Shown piece after piece: positions 49,108-57,115 of a stretch of 64,000 nucleotides of DNA. The notes beneath the pieces were generated by a model. That model had not been told where the DNA came from, did no database searches, and saw nothing but the letters and a program-made list of their open reading frames with translations. Origin of the DNA: Thermoplasmata archaeon UBA61 (GTDB lineage Archaea > Thermoplasmatota > Thermoplasmata > Lutacidiplasmatales > UBA184). The stretch lies in the NCBI GenBank assembly GCA_002503985.1, contig DASW01000002.1:124001-188000 (forward strand), written 5' to 3'. The first letter of the stretch is position 1. Every line of letters starts with the position of its first letter. The translations under genes and the position numbers were made by a program.

Positions 49108-49909
49108 GAGCCCAGCTCCCGTACTCCATTCCGCCCCGAATTGCGCGCGAGACCGCTCCATCCGATAGTCCGCTAATAAGTCCTGCGTCCGCGCCGGCGG
49201 TCGCGATGGCGAGCATCGCGGTCGCCTTCCCACGGATGCCGCCGGTAACGTCGGCCGCTCCGGCGGGGGGACGTAGTGCGGCGACCGTTTCGGGAATGAC
49301 CTCTCGAACGACCGACCGCTTGCGACCGGGCGGTCCCTCGAGGATCCCTTCGACGTCGCTGACGAAGACCACCCGCTCGGCGCCGAGGGCCGGGACGAGG
49401 GCCAGCGCGATGGTGTCGGCGCTCAGGATCGACGACCCCCATGATTCGTCCGGCACCACGTCCCCGAAGGAGACCGGGAGGAACCCTCCGTCCAAGGCCG
49501 CTTTCACCGCGGAGGGGTCGAGGTGGACGAGCTCGCCCGCCCGGTTACGGGCGTGGGTCGACATGGGGACGGAGGCCGGGATCCCGCCGGCGCGAACCAG
49601 CTCGCGGACGACCGCGAGGTGCAACCGACGCACCTCGGCGGCGACGATCGCCGCTCCTCGGAGGCGCTCCGCTCCCGAGGTCCCCTCGCTCGGTGGGACG
49701 GCGAGCCCGAAGCGCTTCGCACCGGGGTGTCCGAACGAACCAGCACCGTGAAGGACGACCACGCGACGGTCCCGCACCTCGGCCACCTCGCGAGCCAGCC
49801 GGGCGAGGACCTTCGGCCGGATACGCTCGACCTCTCGCTTGCGGGTGATGATGCTTCCGCCGAGCTTGACGATAACGACGGGAGCCGTGGGGTCGGGCAC
49901 GCGTACCAT
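49091..49909 (-). CDS. Isopentenyl phosphate kinase
   Basis: About 272 residues of the amino-acid kinase fold. The N-terminal VVIVKLGGSIITRKREVERI is the phosphate-binding loop with conserved Lys, HGAGSFGHPGAKRFGL carries the catalytic His of IPK, and the later blocks SADTIALALVPALGAERVVFVSDVEGI and TGGIRGKATAMLAIA bind ATP. IPK phosphorylates isopentenyl phosphate to IPP in the archaeal alternative mevalonate pathways. ATG 49909 fits the family start; an earlier frame extension to 49957 has no homology. It is the first gene of the operon with the isomerase and elp3. Confidence 0.94.
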   Translation of the reverse strand: MVRVPDPTAPVVIVKLGGSIITRKREVERIRPKVLARLAREVAEVRDRRVVVLHGAGSFGHPGAKRFGLAVPPSEGTSGAERLRGAAIVAAEVRRLHLAVVRELVRAGGIPASVPMSTHARNRAGELVHLDPSAVKAALDGGFLPVSFGDVVPDESWGSSILSADTIALALVPALGAERVVFVSDVEGILEGPPGRKRSVVREVIPETVAALRPPAGAADVTGGIRGKATAMLAIATAGADAGLISGLSDGAVSRAIRGGMEYGSWARARSS

Positions 49910-50247
49910 TCCCACCACCTCGAGCTTACGTCCGGTTCGCGGGCGACCCGCGGACACGCCACAGGGGCTCGCTCAGGATCCGGGACGGCGCCGAGAGGAC
50001 GAGAAACCGCGTCGGCCGCGAAATCGGAGCCGAAGCGTGGCCGAAACGGTCTTCCGACCCGAACTCTGGCATCACGAAGGCGACAGCGGCGCCCCTTGAA
50101 ATGGATTCGGTCGAGCGAAACAGCCCTTCCGGGCCGATTCGACGGCGCTCGACGCCTTCGTCGGGCTTTCCGGAGCTTCCGTCGGCACAAGCTACATATG
50201 GCTCGCGTTCCTCCGACCGCTGCCCGAGGCCCGGGCAGGCTTCGACG
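49910..50247. other. 338-base divergent intergenic region before orc1/cdc6
   Basis: No gene is supported here. It separates the isoprenoid operon from the replication initiator gene and contains GAAAC at 50003-50007, 50043-50047 and 50117-50121 with G/C-rich flanks, plus the TATA-like CTACATATGG at 50192-50201. Archaeal origins often sit beside orc1/cdc6, but no full origin recognition box or AT-rich unwinding stretch could be identified. Confidence 0.35.
50192..50201 (+). promoter_or_regulatory. TATA-like box of orc1/cdc6
   Basis: CTACATATGG predicts transcription from about 50225, which favours the GTG at 50248 over the earlier in-frame ATG at 50101. Confidence 0.5.
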
Positions 50248-51684
50248 GTGTCACCTGCTAACGAAGATCGGCCGGTCGACGCGCCGGAACCCCTCGACAA
50301 CAGCCAAGCCTCGAATCCGGCGGTCGCTCCCGTCAGCGACCGCCGCCCGGGCGCGAACAGCGCAGGAGTGCCCGTGCCGGTCCCCGCGCCGTCCGCGCCC
50401 GGGAACCCTTCTTCCTCCACCGAAGGGATTCTCGACACCATCCTCTCCTCGAAGAGCGAACTGTTCCGAGGCAGCCGCGAGGTCCTCCGGGACTCCTACG
50501 TCCCGAGCCGGCTCCCGCACCGGGAACAGCAGATCCGCCAGGTCGCGGAGATCCTGGCCCCGTCCTTGCGCGGGGACCTTCCTTCGAACCTCCTCATCTA
50601 CGGCAAGATCGGGACCGGCAAGACCGCGGTCGTCGCTCAGGTCCGTCAGGACCTCCAGCGCCGCACCGAGCTCTCCTCCCACATCTCGTTCGTCACGCTG
50701 AACTGCGGCAACATCGACACGCCGTACAGCCTGCTGCAGACGATCGCCAACAGCTTCGCGAAGAACGAGGCCGACCGCATCCCCACGGGCTGGTCCCTCG
50801 ACCGGGTCCAGAGCGGGATGCGCCGGCTGATGGACGCGAAGGGAGGCATCCTCCTCCTCGTCCTCGACGAGGTCGACCGATTGGTCGCCCGCAGCGGCGA
50901 CAACATCCTCTACACGCTGAGCCAGATCAACACCGAGCTCGACAACGCCCGCCTCTCGATCATCGGCATCTCGAACGACCTCAAGTTCACGAACCATCTC
51001 GACGCCCGCGTCCGCAGCCGGCTCAACGAGGAGAAGATCCTCTTCCCGCCGTACGACGCGACCCAGCTCCAGGACATCCTGCGCGACCGCGCCCACGAGG
51101 CGTTCCGGGACGGGGTCGTCGACCCCGGCGTCGTCGAGCGGTGCGCCGCGTACGCCGCCCTCGAGAACGGGGACGCCCGCCGTGCCCTCGCCCTCCTCCG
51201 GCTCGCCGCCGAGATGGCCGAGCGGGACCACGCGAAGCGTATCACCCCGGACCACGTCGTGAAGGCGAAGAACCGGCTCGAGCAGGACATCATCATCGAT
51301 TGCTGTCGCACGCTCCCGCCCCATTGCAAGGTGCTCCTGTACGCCATCCTCCAATCGTTCGAACGTCGACGGAACGGCGTCCTTACGGGTGAGGTCTACG
51401 ACAGCTATCGACGGTTGGCCGAGCGCCTCGGCCTCCAGCCGCTCCACGCGCGGTCGATCTCGAACTATGTGTCCGAGCTCGAGTCGCTCGGGTTGATCCG
51501 CGCGACCATCGTCTCGCGGGGACGCGGGGGACGTACCCGGGAGATCATCGTGGACGTCCCGATCTCCGAAACGATGCCGGCCCTCGAAGAGGACCCGTTG
51601 ATCGCCCCGGTGGGCCGTCCGAAGCCCCGCGGCCAGATGCTGCTCACGAACTTCGACAACCCGGCCGGCGCCGGACCGTTCTGA
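50248..51684 (+). CDS. cdc6: Orc1/Cdc6-type DNA replication initiator
   Basis: About 478 residues. A Pro/Ser/Ala-rich N-terminal tail of some 60 residues precedes the AAA+ domain (RDSYVPSRLPHREQQI, Walker A IYGKIGTGKTAVV, Walker B LLLVLDEVDRLV, sensor 1 IIGISNDLKF, arginine-finger region NHLDARVRSRL). The winged-helix domain follows (YRRLAERLGLQPLHARSISNY, EIIVDVP), ending with a basic, Pro-rich tail. It binds origins and loads MCM. The open frame extends to 50101, but the promoter position and lack of homology favour GTG 50248. It is likely near an origin of replication. Confidence 0.95.
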   Translation: MSPANEDRPVDAPEPLDNSQASNPAVAPVSDRRPGANSAGVPVPVPAPSAPGNPSSSTEGILDTILSSKSELFRGSREVLRDSYVPSRLPHREQQIRQVAEILAPSLRGDLPSNLLIYGKIGTGKTAVVAQVRQDLQRRTELSSHISFVTLNCGNIDTPYSLLQTIANSFAKNEADRIPTGWSLDRVQSGMRRLMDAKGGILLLVLDEVDRLVARSGDNILYTLSQINTELDNARLSIIGISNDLKFTNHLDARVRSRLNEEKILFPPYDATQLQDILRDRAHEAFRDGVVDPGVVERCAAYAALENGDARRALALLRLAAEMAERDHAKRITPDHVVKAKNRLEQDIIIDCCRTLPPHCKVLLYAILQSFERRRNGVLTGEVYDSYRRLAERLGLQPLHARSISNYVSELESLGLIRATIVSRGRGGRTREIIVDVPISETMPALEEDPLIAPVGRPKPRGQMLLTNFDNPAGAGPF

Positions 51685-51755
51685 ACCGTCCGGCTAGCCT
51701 AGCGCTGACCAGGGCGCGATTGCCGCGGGTCGTTCGTTCGGACTCCGACGCCCGG

Positions 51756-51977
51756 TCAGCCCTCGGAGGCGGGCGCTTCGGCCGAGGTCGGCGTTTCGGT
51801 CGAGACCATCTCCTCCGCCCGCGCGGCCCGCCGAGCCCGTTCCTTGCGGAGCTCGCGCAGGTCCTTGTCGATCGAGTTCAGCTCAGCGCTCGCGCGCCGG
51901 AGCCGGACCCGAGCGATCTGCTCGAGCGCCGCGATCTCGCGGTCGAGCTGCTCGTCGGTGGCACGGTAGGGGCTCAT
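51756..51977 (-). CDS. Small coiled-coil protein
   Basis: A 73-residue protein with a heptad-like helical core (DREIAALEQIARVRLRRASAEL, then LNSIDKDLRELRKERARRAA) and an acidic Thr/Ala/Pro tail. Its ATG overlaps the stop of the aldehyde dehydrogenase gene by four bases, so it is translated from the same message. No family is recognised; it could be a partner or oligomerisation helper, but nothing shows this. Confidence 0.6.
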   Translation of the reverse strand: MSPYRATDEQLDREIAALEQIARVRLRRASAELNSIDKDLRELRKERARRAARAEEMVSTETPTSAEAPASEG

Positions 51978-53470
51978 GCGGCCGGTTCGGTATCGATCTG
52001 GGCCTTTTGGAGTTTGGCCGAGAAATCGACGAAGACGGTCTTGATCTCGGTGAACTCCTCGATCGCCACGCTGCCGGCCTCTCGGCCGCCGTTCCCGGTG
52101 TTCTTGATCCCTCCGAACGGGAGCTGGACCTCCGCCCCGATCGTGGGGGCGTTGATGTACGTGATCCCGGCCTCGAGGTCGTGGATCGCTTGGAACGCCC
52201 GGTTCACGTCCCGCGTGTAGATCGCCGAGGAGAGCCCGTACTCGACGTCGTTCGCGACCCGCACGGCCTCGTCGTAGTCTTTCACCCGGATCACGGAGAG
52301 GACCGGGCCGAAGATCTCCTCCTTCGAGATCCGGGTCCCGTGCGTCGTTTCGAAGATCGTCGGCTCGAGGAAGAACCCACGGTCGTAGGCCCCTCCCGTG
52401 AGCTTACGCCCACCGTACCGGAGCTTCGCCTCTTTCTTCCCGATCTCGATGTACTCGAGGATCTTGCGCTCCTGGTCGGCCGATGCCACCGGCCCCATCC
52501 CCGTCTTCGGGTCGAGCGGGTCCCCGACCGGGAACTGCTTCAGGCGGTCCGTGAGCATCTGCAGGAACCGGTCGTAGACCTTCGTGTGGACGATCAGGCG
52601 ACTAGTCGCCGTGCACCGCTGGCCGGCCGTGCCGAAGGCGCCGAAGAGCACTCCGTCGAGCGCGAGCGGAAGGTCGGCATCGTCCATGAGGATGACCGGG
52701 TTCTTCCCGCCGAGCTCGAGGTGGACCATCTTGAGGCCCTGGGCTCCGCGGACGTAGACGTCCCGCCCTGCCTCGACCCCGCCGGTGAACGAGACCGTGC
52801 GGACCCGTGGGTCGGCGACCAGCGCGTTCCCCACGACGCTTCCCGACCCGGTGACGAAGTTGAGGACGCCCGGAGGAACCCCGGCCGCGGTGTAGATCTT
52901 GACGACCTCGGCCCCGCATCGGGCCGTGTTCGTGGCCGGCTTGAAGACCACGGTGTTCCCGGTGATGAGCGCCGCGGCGATCTTCCAGTTCGGGATGGCC
53001 GTCGGGAAGTTCCACGGGGTGATGCACGCCACGACGCCCTTCGGCTGTCGGATTGTCATGCAGAACTTCGCCCGTAGCTCTGAGGGTACGGTCTCACCGG
53101 CGAGGCGTCGTCCCTCCCCGGCCATGTACTCGATGAAATCGATCGATTCCTGCACGTCCCCGAGCGCCTCGCTGATGACCTTGCCCATCTCTTGGGTGAC
53201 GACCCGCCCGAGGGCCGGCTTCGCCTTCCGCATCTGTCGGGCGACCTCGAGGAGGATCTCGCCGCGCTTCGGAGCGGGGGTGTCGCGCCAGGCCGGGAAG
53301 GCCTTCGCGGCCGCCGCGACCGCCGAGCTCACGTCCTCGGGGGTGCCGACCACGAACGACCCGACCTTGTCGCCCGTCGCGGGGTTCACGGTCTCGAACC
53401 GCTTCGCGCGGGGCGGGATGACCCACTTTCCGTCGATGAAGTGACCAAATTCCTCGACCTTGACCGGCAT
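51974..53470 (-). CDS. NAD(P)-dependent aldehyde dehydrogenase
   Basis: A 498-residue ALDH of standard length. Cofactor and catalytic blocks are ITPWNFPTAIPNWKIAAAL, VSFTGGVEAGRDV, the general base Glu in HLELGGKNPVILM, the nucleophile Cys in FGTAGQRCTATSRL and the late block KEEIFGPVLSVIRVKDYDEA. In Thermoplasmata related enzymes oxidise glyceraldehyde in the non-phosphorylating Entner-Doudoroff pathway, so glyceraldehyde is a candidate substrate, but the sequence alone does not fix it. The gene leads a two-gene unit with the small coiled-coil protein. Confidence 0.93.
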   Translation of the reverse strand: MPVKVEEFGHFIDGKWVIPPRAKRFETVNPATGDKVGSFVVGTPEDVSSAVAAAAKAFPAWRDTPAPKRGEILLEVARQMRKAKPALGRVVTQEMGKVISEALGDVQESIDFIEYMAGEGRRLAGETVPSELRAKFCMTIRQPKGVVACITPWNFPTAIPNWKIAAALITGNTVVFKPATNTARCGAEVVKIYTAAGVPPGVLNFVTGSGSVVGNALVADPRVRTVSFTGGVEAGRDVYVRGAQGLKMVHLELGGKNPVILMDDADLPLALDGVLFGAFGTAGQRCTATSRLIVHTKVYDRFLQMLTDRLKQFPVGDPLDPKTGMGPVASADQERKILEYIEIGKKEAKLRYGGRKLTGGAYDRGFFLEPTIFETTHGTRISKEEIFGPVLSVIRVKDYDEAVRVANDVEYGLSSAIYTRDVNRAFQAIHDLEAGITYINAPTIGAEVQLPFGGIKNTGNGGREAGSVAIEEFTEIKTVFVDFSAKLQKAQIDTEPAA

Positions 53471-53579
53471 AGCTTCTCAACCGGTGCGGAGGACAGCGGC
53501 ACGGCTAAAAGGGTGGCTACCGGGCGGCCCCGCGGAGTCCGTCGCCCGGGTCGCTTTCGGGGACGGGGTGCGTCGAGGG

Positions 53580-53586
53580 TTATAAC
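53580..53586 (+). promoter_or_regulatory. TATA box of serS
   Basis: GGGTTATAACCC is centred 26 bases before the ATG at 53609. It is palindromic and the clearest promoter in the window, predicting a leaderless transcript. Confidence 0.65.
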
Positions 53587-53608
53587 CCACTTTTCGGTCC
53601 TCGGACCG

Positions 53609-55120
53609 ATGGAGCATCGGCTCGAGGCCGAGCTGACCCTGAGCGGGAGCCTGCCGTCGACGGTCCATCCCGACGAGCTGATCCCCCGCATCGCGAGCGA
53701 AGCGGTCGCCCGAACGATCGGCGCGCGGGGGCAGGGCCGCCTCGCGGAGTGGAATCTCGAGGGAGTTCGGCTGCGCATCGTCCTCGAATCCACGGGTCCG
53801 CGTCCTCACCAGACGCTGCTGGCGTTCGCCCGTCGCCTGAGCGAGGAGCTCGGCCGCACGGCCCGGGTCGGCGTTCGCTCGTTCGTCGCGGCACGCTATC
53901 GCACGGAGTTCTCCCTGGACGCGCCCCCCACGGCGGCGATCACGCTGCCGCTGCCGCACCACCTCACCGTCGAGGGCACGCTCGCTACCCTTTCGCTGAC
54001 CGCCCTCTCCGAGGAGGGACTACGCGACAATTGGATGGACCGCGCGGTCTCGCTCGTCCAGGAGAAGGCGCGACGGCAGACCTACGAGGGAAAGGAGCAG
54101 TTCTGGTCGCTCCTCTCCGCGAGCCCCGCCCGGGAGCCGCTCTTCCGAGGCGACCCGACCGAGGAGATGCTGAAACGTCACTGGGTGCGCTCGGGGCCGA
54201 CCAAGGGAAAATGGTTCCTGGGACCGACCGCCGCCCACCTCCTTCGGACGATGGAGCGGGTCGCGCTCGAGGAGGTGCTCCGGCCGCTCGGTTTCCAGGA
54301 GGTCGTCCAGCCGCACCACGATTCCTTCGAGACCCTCCTCAAGACCGGTCACCTCGAGGGGTTGCCGGGCGAGTTCTACTACGTTGCCGAGCCGAAGACC
54401 CGGGACCCGGCCGCGTGGGAACGGTTCACCGACCTCGTGAAGATCACGCGTCAGGTTCCCGAGGAGGAGCTCGCCCGGATGGTCACCGGGCCGACAGCGG
54501 TCTCCTGCTACGCCCAGTGCCCGACGACCTACTGGTGGCTCTCCGGCCGTACGCTGGCCTCCGAAAGCCTACCGCTCAAGATCTTCGACCGCGCGGCCGT
54601 GTCGAACCGCTACGAGAGCGGGGGACGCCACGGGCTCGAGCGGGTGGACGAATTCCATCGGATCGAGCCGGTCTTCCTCGGAGCTCGCGAGGACCTGCTC
54701 GCCCTGCGGGAGCAGCTGCTCGAGCGCTACCGCCACGTCTTCGATGAGGTCCTGGAGCTCGAATGGCGCACCGCCTGGGTCACCCCGTTCTACATGCAGC
54801 AGAGCGGTCGCGTGGGCGTCGAGGACGCGGAGGCGCGCGTCAAGGGGACCATCGATTTCGAAGCCTATCTTCCCTACCGTGGAACTCGGGAAGAGTCGGA
54901 ATGGCTCGAGTTCCAGAACCTGTCGATCGTGGGGGAGAAGTACACGAAAGCGTTCTCGATCAAGGCCCAGAAGGGAGAGCTCTGGTCGGGGTGCACCGGT
55001 ATCGGGCTCGAGCGCTGGCTGACCGCGTTCCTCGCCCAAAAAGGCCTCGACCCATCGGGGTGGCCGGCCGGATTCCAGCGCTACGCGGGCGAGCTTCCGA
55101 CCGACGTCCGCTTCCTCTGA
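53609..55120 (+). CDS. serS: Type 2 (methanogen-type) seryl-tRNA synthetase
   Basis: A 503-residue protein. It does not resemble the common SerRS but matches the rare archaeal type 2: an N-terminal tRNA-binding domain, TAVSCYAQCPTTYWWLSG with candidate zinc cysteines 300 and 304, motif 2 region IFDRAAVSNRYESGGRHGLE, FYMQQSGRVGVEDAEARVKG, and motif 3 LWSGCTGIGLERWLTAFL with Cys462. In the methanosarcinal enzyme a Cys-Glu-Cys zinc site binds the serine amino group. Start and length agree with the family. It is the only seryl enzyme in the window; the product charges tRNA-Ser and supplies selenocysteine or O-phosphoserine routes where present. Confidence 0.9.
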   Translation: MEHRLEAELTLSGSLPSTVHPDELIPRIASEAVARTIGARGQGRLAEWNLEGVRLRIVLESTGPRPHQTLLAFARRLSEELGRTARVGVRSFVAARYRTEFSLDAPPTAAITLPLPHHLTVEGTLATLSLTALSEEGLRDNWMDRAVSLVQEKARRQTYEGKEQFWSLLSASPAREPLFRGDPTEEMLKRHWVRSGPTKGKWFLGPTAAHLLRTMERVALEEVLRPLGFQEVVQPHHDSFETLLKTGHLEGLPGEFYYVAEPKTRDPAAWERFTDLVKITRQVPEEELARMVTGPTAVSCYAQCPTTYWWLSGRTLASESLPLKIFDRAAVSNRYESGGRHGLERVDEFHRIEPVFLGAREDLLALREQLLERYRHVFDEVLELEWRTAWVTPFYMQQSGRVGVEDAEARVKGTIDFEAYLPYRGTREESEWLEFQNLSIVGEKYTKAFSIKAQKGELWSGCTGIGLERWLTAFLAQKGLDPSGWPAGFQRYAGELPTDVRFL

Positions 55121-55187
55121 CGCGCGCCCGCGGGAAGGGAAAGCCCCTAAGGCACCGCGGTCGCTGGGCGAGCCGAGGTAGCCCTCC

Positions 55188-56906
55188 GTGCCCCGACAGC
55201 GACTCCTGGACGACTTCACGGGCGGCGCGGGCCCAGTGGCGGAGGAACCGCCGACCGGGCGCCCTCACCCCCCCGCGCTTCCGGGGACGTGGGAGGTCGT
55301 CGACGGTCACGTCGTGCACCCCCTGCTCAAGCCGGGGCAGGTGCGAGCTCTCCCGTTCCAGCTCGACATGGCCCGCATCGGACTCGAGGAGGACATGCTC
55401 GTAGTCCTCCCCACGGGCCTCGGGAAGACGATCATCGCCGCTCTGCTCGCCGCGGAAGCGCTTCGCCGGTCGGACGGCAAGGTCCTCGTTCTGGCGCCCA
55501 CGCGCCCTCTCGTTCAGCAGCACGCCGACTCGTTCGGCCGTTGGCTCACCCCCCTCCGGTTCGCCCGGTTCACCGGGACGGTCAAGCGGCCGATCCGGGA
55601 GGGAGCGTGGGAGACCGCGGAGGTGGTCTTCGCGACCCCCGAGATCGTCGTGAACGACCTCGCCGCCGATCGCTACGGGCTCTCGGAAGTGACGTTGGTC
55701 GTGTTCGACGAGGCCCACCACGCGGTGGGGAAGTATGCCTACGTCCCCCTAGCCGCTCGGTACCGCACGGACCGGCCGGAGGGCGGTCGGGTCCTAGGCC
55801 TCACCGCCTCCCCGGGTGGCAAGGACGAGCGGATCGAGGAGGTCGTCGCCAACCTCGGGGTCCGCCGGATCGAGGCTCGGAGCCGTGAGGACGACGGGGT
55901 CCGGGAGTTCGTCCAGCCGGTGGAGATCGACTACCGCTGGGTCGACCTCCCTCCCGAGGCCCAGCGCATCCGTGGGCTTCTCGAGACCGCCGCCCACGCG
56001 ACGGCCCGAAAGCTGCAGAAGATGGGATACCTTCGGAAGAAGCCGATCGGCTCGATCTCGGTCAAGGACCTCATCGCCTTGCGGGCCGAGATCTTCGCTC
56101 GCCCGGGCCCGATGGTGCGCCGGTTCGGGCCGCTCTTTCACCAGCTGGTCCTGCTCCACCTCCACCACGCACAGGAACGCCTAGAGACCCAGGGGCTCGC
56201 CCCCTTCGTCCAGTACCTCGACCGGCTCGCGAGCAAGGAGAAGCCCAGCCGGGGGGACCTCGCCGTCCTCAAGCTGCCCGAGGTCGTCACCGCACGACGG
56301 GAAGCGGAGGAGTTCCTCCGGACGAGCCGGGAGTCCTCCCACCCCAAGCTCGACGCGCTGGTCGAGGTCGTCCAGGAGACCCTCGCTCGGCCACGGGGGC
56401 ACCCGCCCCGGATCCTGGTCTTCGCCCAGTACCGCGACACGATCCAGACGATCCAGTCCATACTCGAACTTCAGGGCTGGACGACCGGGCGGTTCGTCGG
56501 TCAGGCGACCCGCGACGCCGAGGACAAGGGGATGAACCAGAAAGAGCAGGGCCGCATCCTCGCAGGATTCCGAGAGGGTCGTTTCCCGATCCTGGTCGCG
56601 AGCAGCGTCGCCGAGGAAGGGCTGGACGTGCCCGATGTCGACCTCGTGGTGTTCTTCGAGTCGGTGCCGAGCGAGATCCGGGCGATCCAGCGACGCGGAC
56701 GGACGGGCCGCAGCTCCCTGGGCCGGGTCACGGTACTCCTGACCCGCGAGACCCGCGACGTTCGTTACCAGGTCGCCGAGGTGCGCCGGGAGCAGTCGAT
56801 GCGACGGATCGTCCGTAGGCTTTCGCGCGAAGCGCGAAGACGGTCCAGCGAGGCTGCCGAGGGAGGCGGCCCGGGGAACGCGTCGCCCGCGAAAGGTACT
56901 GTATAA
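55188..56906 (+). CDS. hef: Hef-like superfamily 2 helicase without nuclease domain
   Basis: A 572-residue protein starting at GTG. Motifs: LPTGLGKTIIAALLA (Walker A), LVLAPTRPLVQQH (Ia), VVFDEAHHAVG (DEAH-type box), GLTASPGGKDERIEEV (III), then a helical insert near 255-365, ILVFAQYRDTIQTIQSIL (IV), VASSVAEEGLDVPDVDLVVF (V) and QRRGRTGRSSLGRV (VI). The DEAH and insert arrangement fits Hef/FANCM-type helicases that remodel stalled forks. Classical Hef continues with an XPF-like ERCC4 nuclease and HhH region; here the protein ends soon after the helicase core. The basic tail (RRIVRRLSREARRRS) may bind DNA. Confidence 0.85.
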   Translation: MPRQRLLDDFTGGAGPVAEEPPTGRPHPPALPGTWEVVDGHVVHPLLKPGQVRALPFQLDMARIGLEEDMLVVLPTGLGKTIIAALLAAEALRRSDGKVLVLAPTRPLVQQHADSFGRWLTPLRFARFTGTVKRPIREGAWETAEVVFATPEIVVNDLAADRYGLSEVTLVVFDEAHHAVGKYAYVPLAARYRTDRPEGGRVLGLTASPGGKDERIEEVVANLGVRRIEARSREDDGVREFVQPVEIDYRWVDLPPEAQRIRGLLETAAHATARKLQKMGYLRKKPIGSISVKDLIALRAEIFARPGPMVRRFGPLFHQLVLLHLHHAQERLETQGLAPFVQYLDRLASKEKPSRGDLAVLKLPEVVTARREAEEFLRTSRESSHPKLDALVEVVQETLARPRGHPPRILVFAQYRDTIQTIQSILELQGWTTGRFVGQATRDAEDKGMNQKEQGRILAGFREGRFPILVASSVAEEGLDVPDVDLVVFFESVPSEIRAIQRRGRTGRSSLGRVTVLLTRETRDVRYQVAEVRREQSMRRIVRRLSREARRRSSEAAEGGGPGNASPAKGTV

Positions 56907-56928
56907 ACCTTCGGCCGCCCCGTGTGGC

Positions 56929-56953
56929 TTAGCCGCTCGGTCATCGAGGCTAA
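56929..56953 (+). repeat. Interrupted inverted repeat touching the kdp TATA box
   Basis: TTAGC-CG-CTCG-GTCAT-CGAG-GCTAA forms a nine-pair stem with a two-base bulge and five-base loop. Its right arm runs into the TATA-like TAAATAAGG at 56951-56959. The position suggests an operator at which a repressor would block TBP/TFB. Confidence 0.5.
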
Positions 56954-56959
56954 ATAAGG
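56951..56959 (+). promoter_or_regulatory. TATA-like box of the kdp operon
   Basis: TAAATAAGG is centred about 35 bases before the kdpF ATG at 56990, so a leader of roughly 10 bases is expected. Confidence 0.55.
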
Positions 56960-56989
56960 AAGTCCGGGTTCAACGCCCCAAGTCAATCC

Positions 56990-57103
56990 ATGGGCTCGCT
57001 CGAATGGTTGGTCCAGAACCTGGGGCTCGTGACGTTGACGGTCATCTGCGTTGCCCTCACGTTGTACCTCGCGTACTGTATGATCCATCCGGAACGGTTC
57101 TGA
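56990..57103 (+). CDS. kdpF: KdpF, small subunit of the potassium-transporting ATPase
   Basis: A 37-residue single-helix protein, a length typical of KdpF. One membrane helix (LGLVTLTVICVALTLYLAYC) is followed by MIHPERF, the family hallmark (Y-x-Y-x-M-I-x-P-E-x-F). It stabilises the KdpABC complex in the membrane. It is the first gene of the operon, 12 bases before kdpA. Confidence 0.85.
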   Translation: MGSLEWLVQNLGLVTLTVICVALTLYLAYCMIHPERF

Positions 57104-57115
57104 CGAAAGAGGTCG

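Noticed and set aside
49910..50100. Origin recognition boxes before orc1/cdc6
   Set aside because: Only short GAAAC cores were found; no paired inverted boxes around an AT-rich element.
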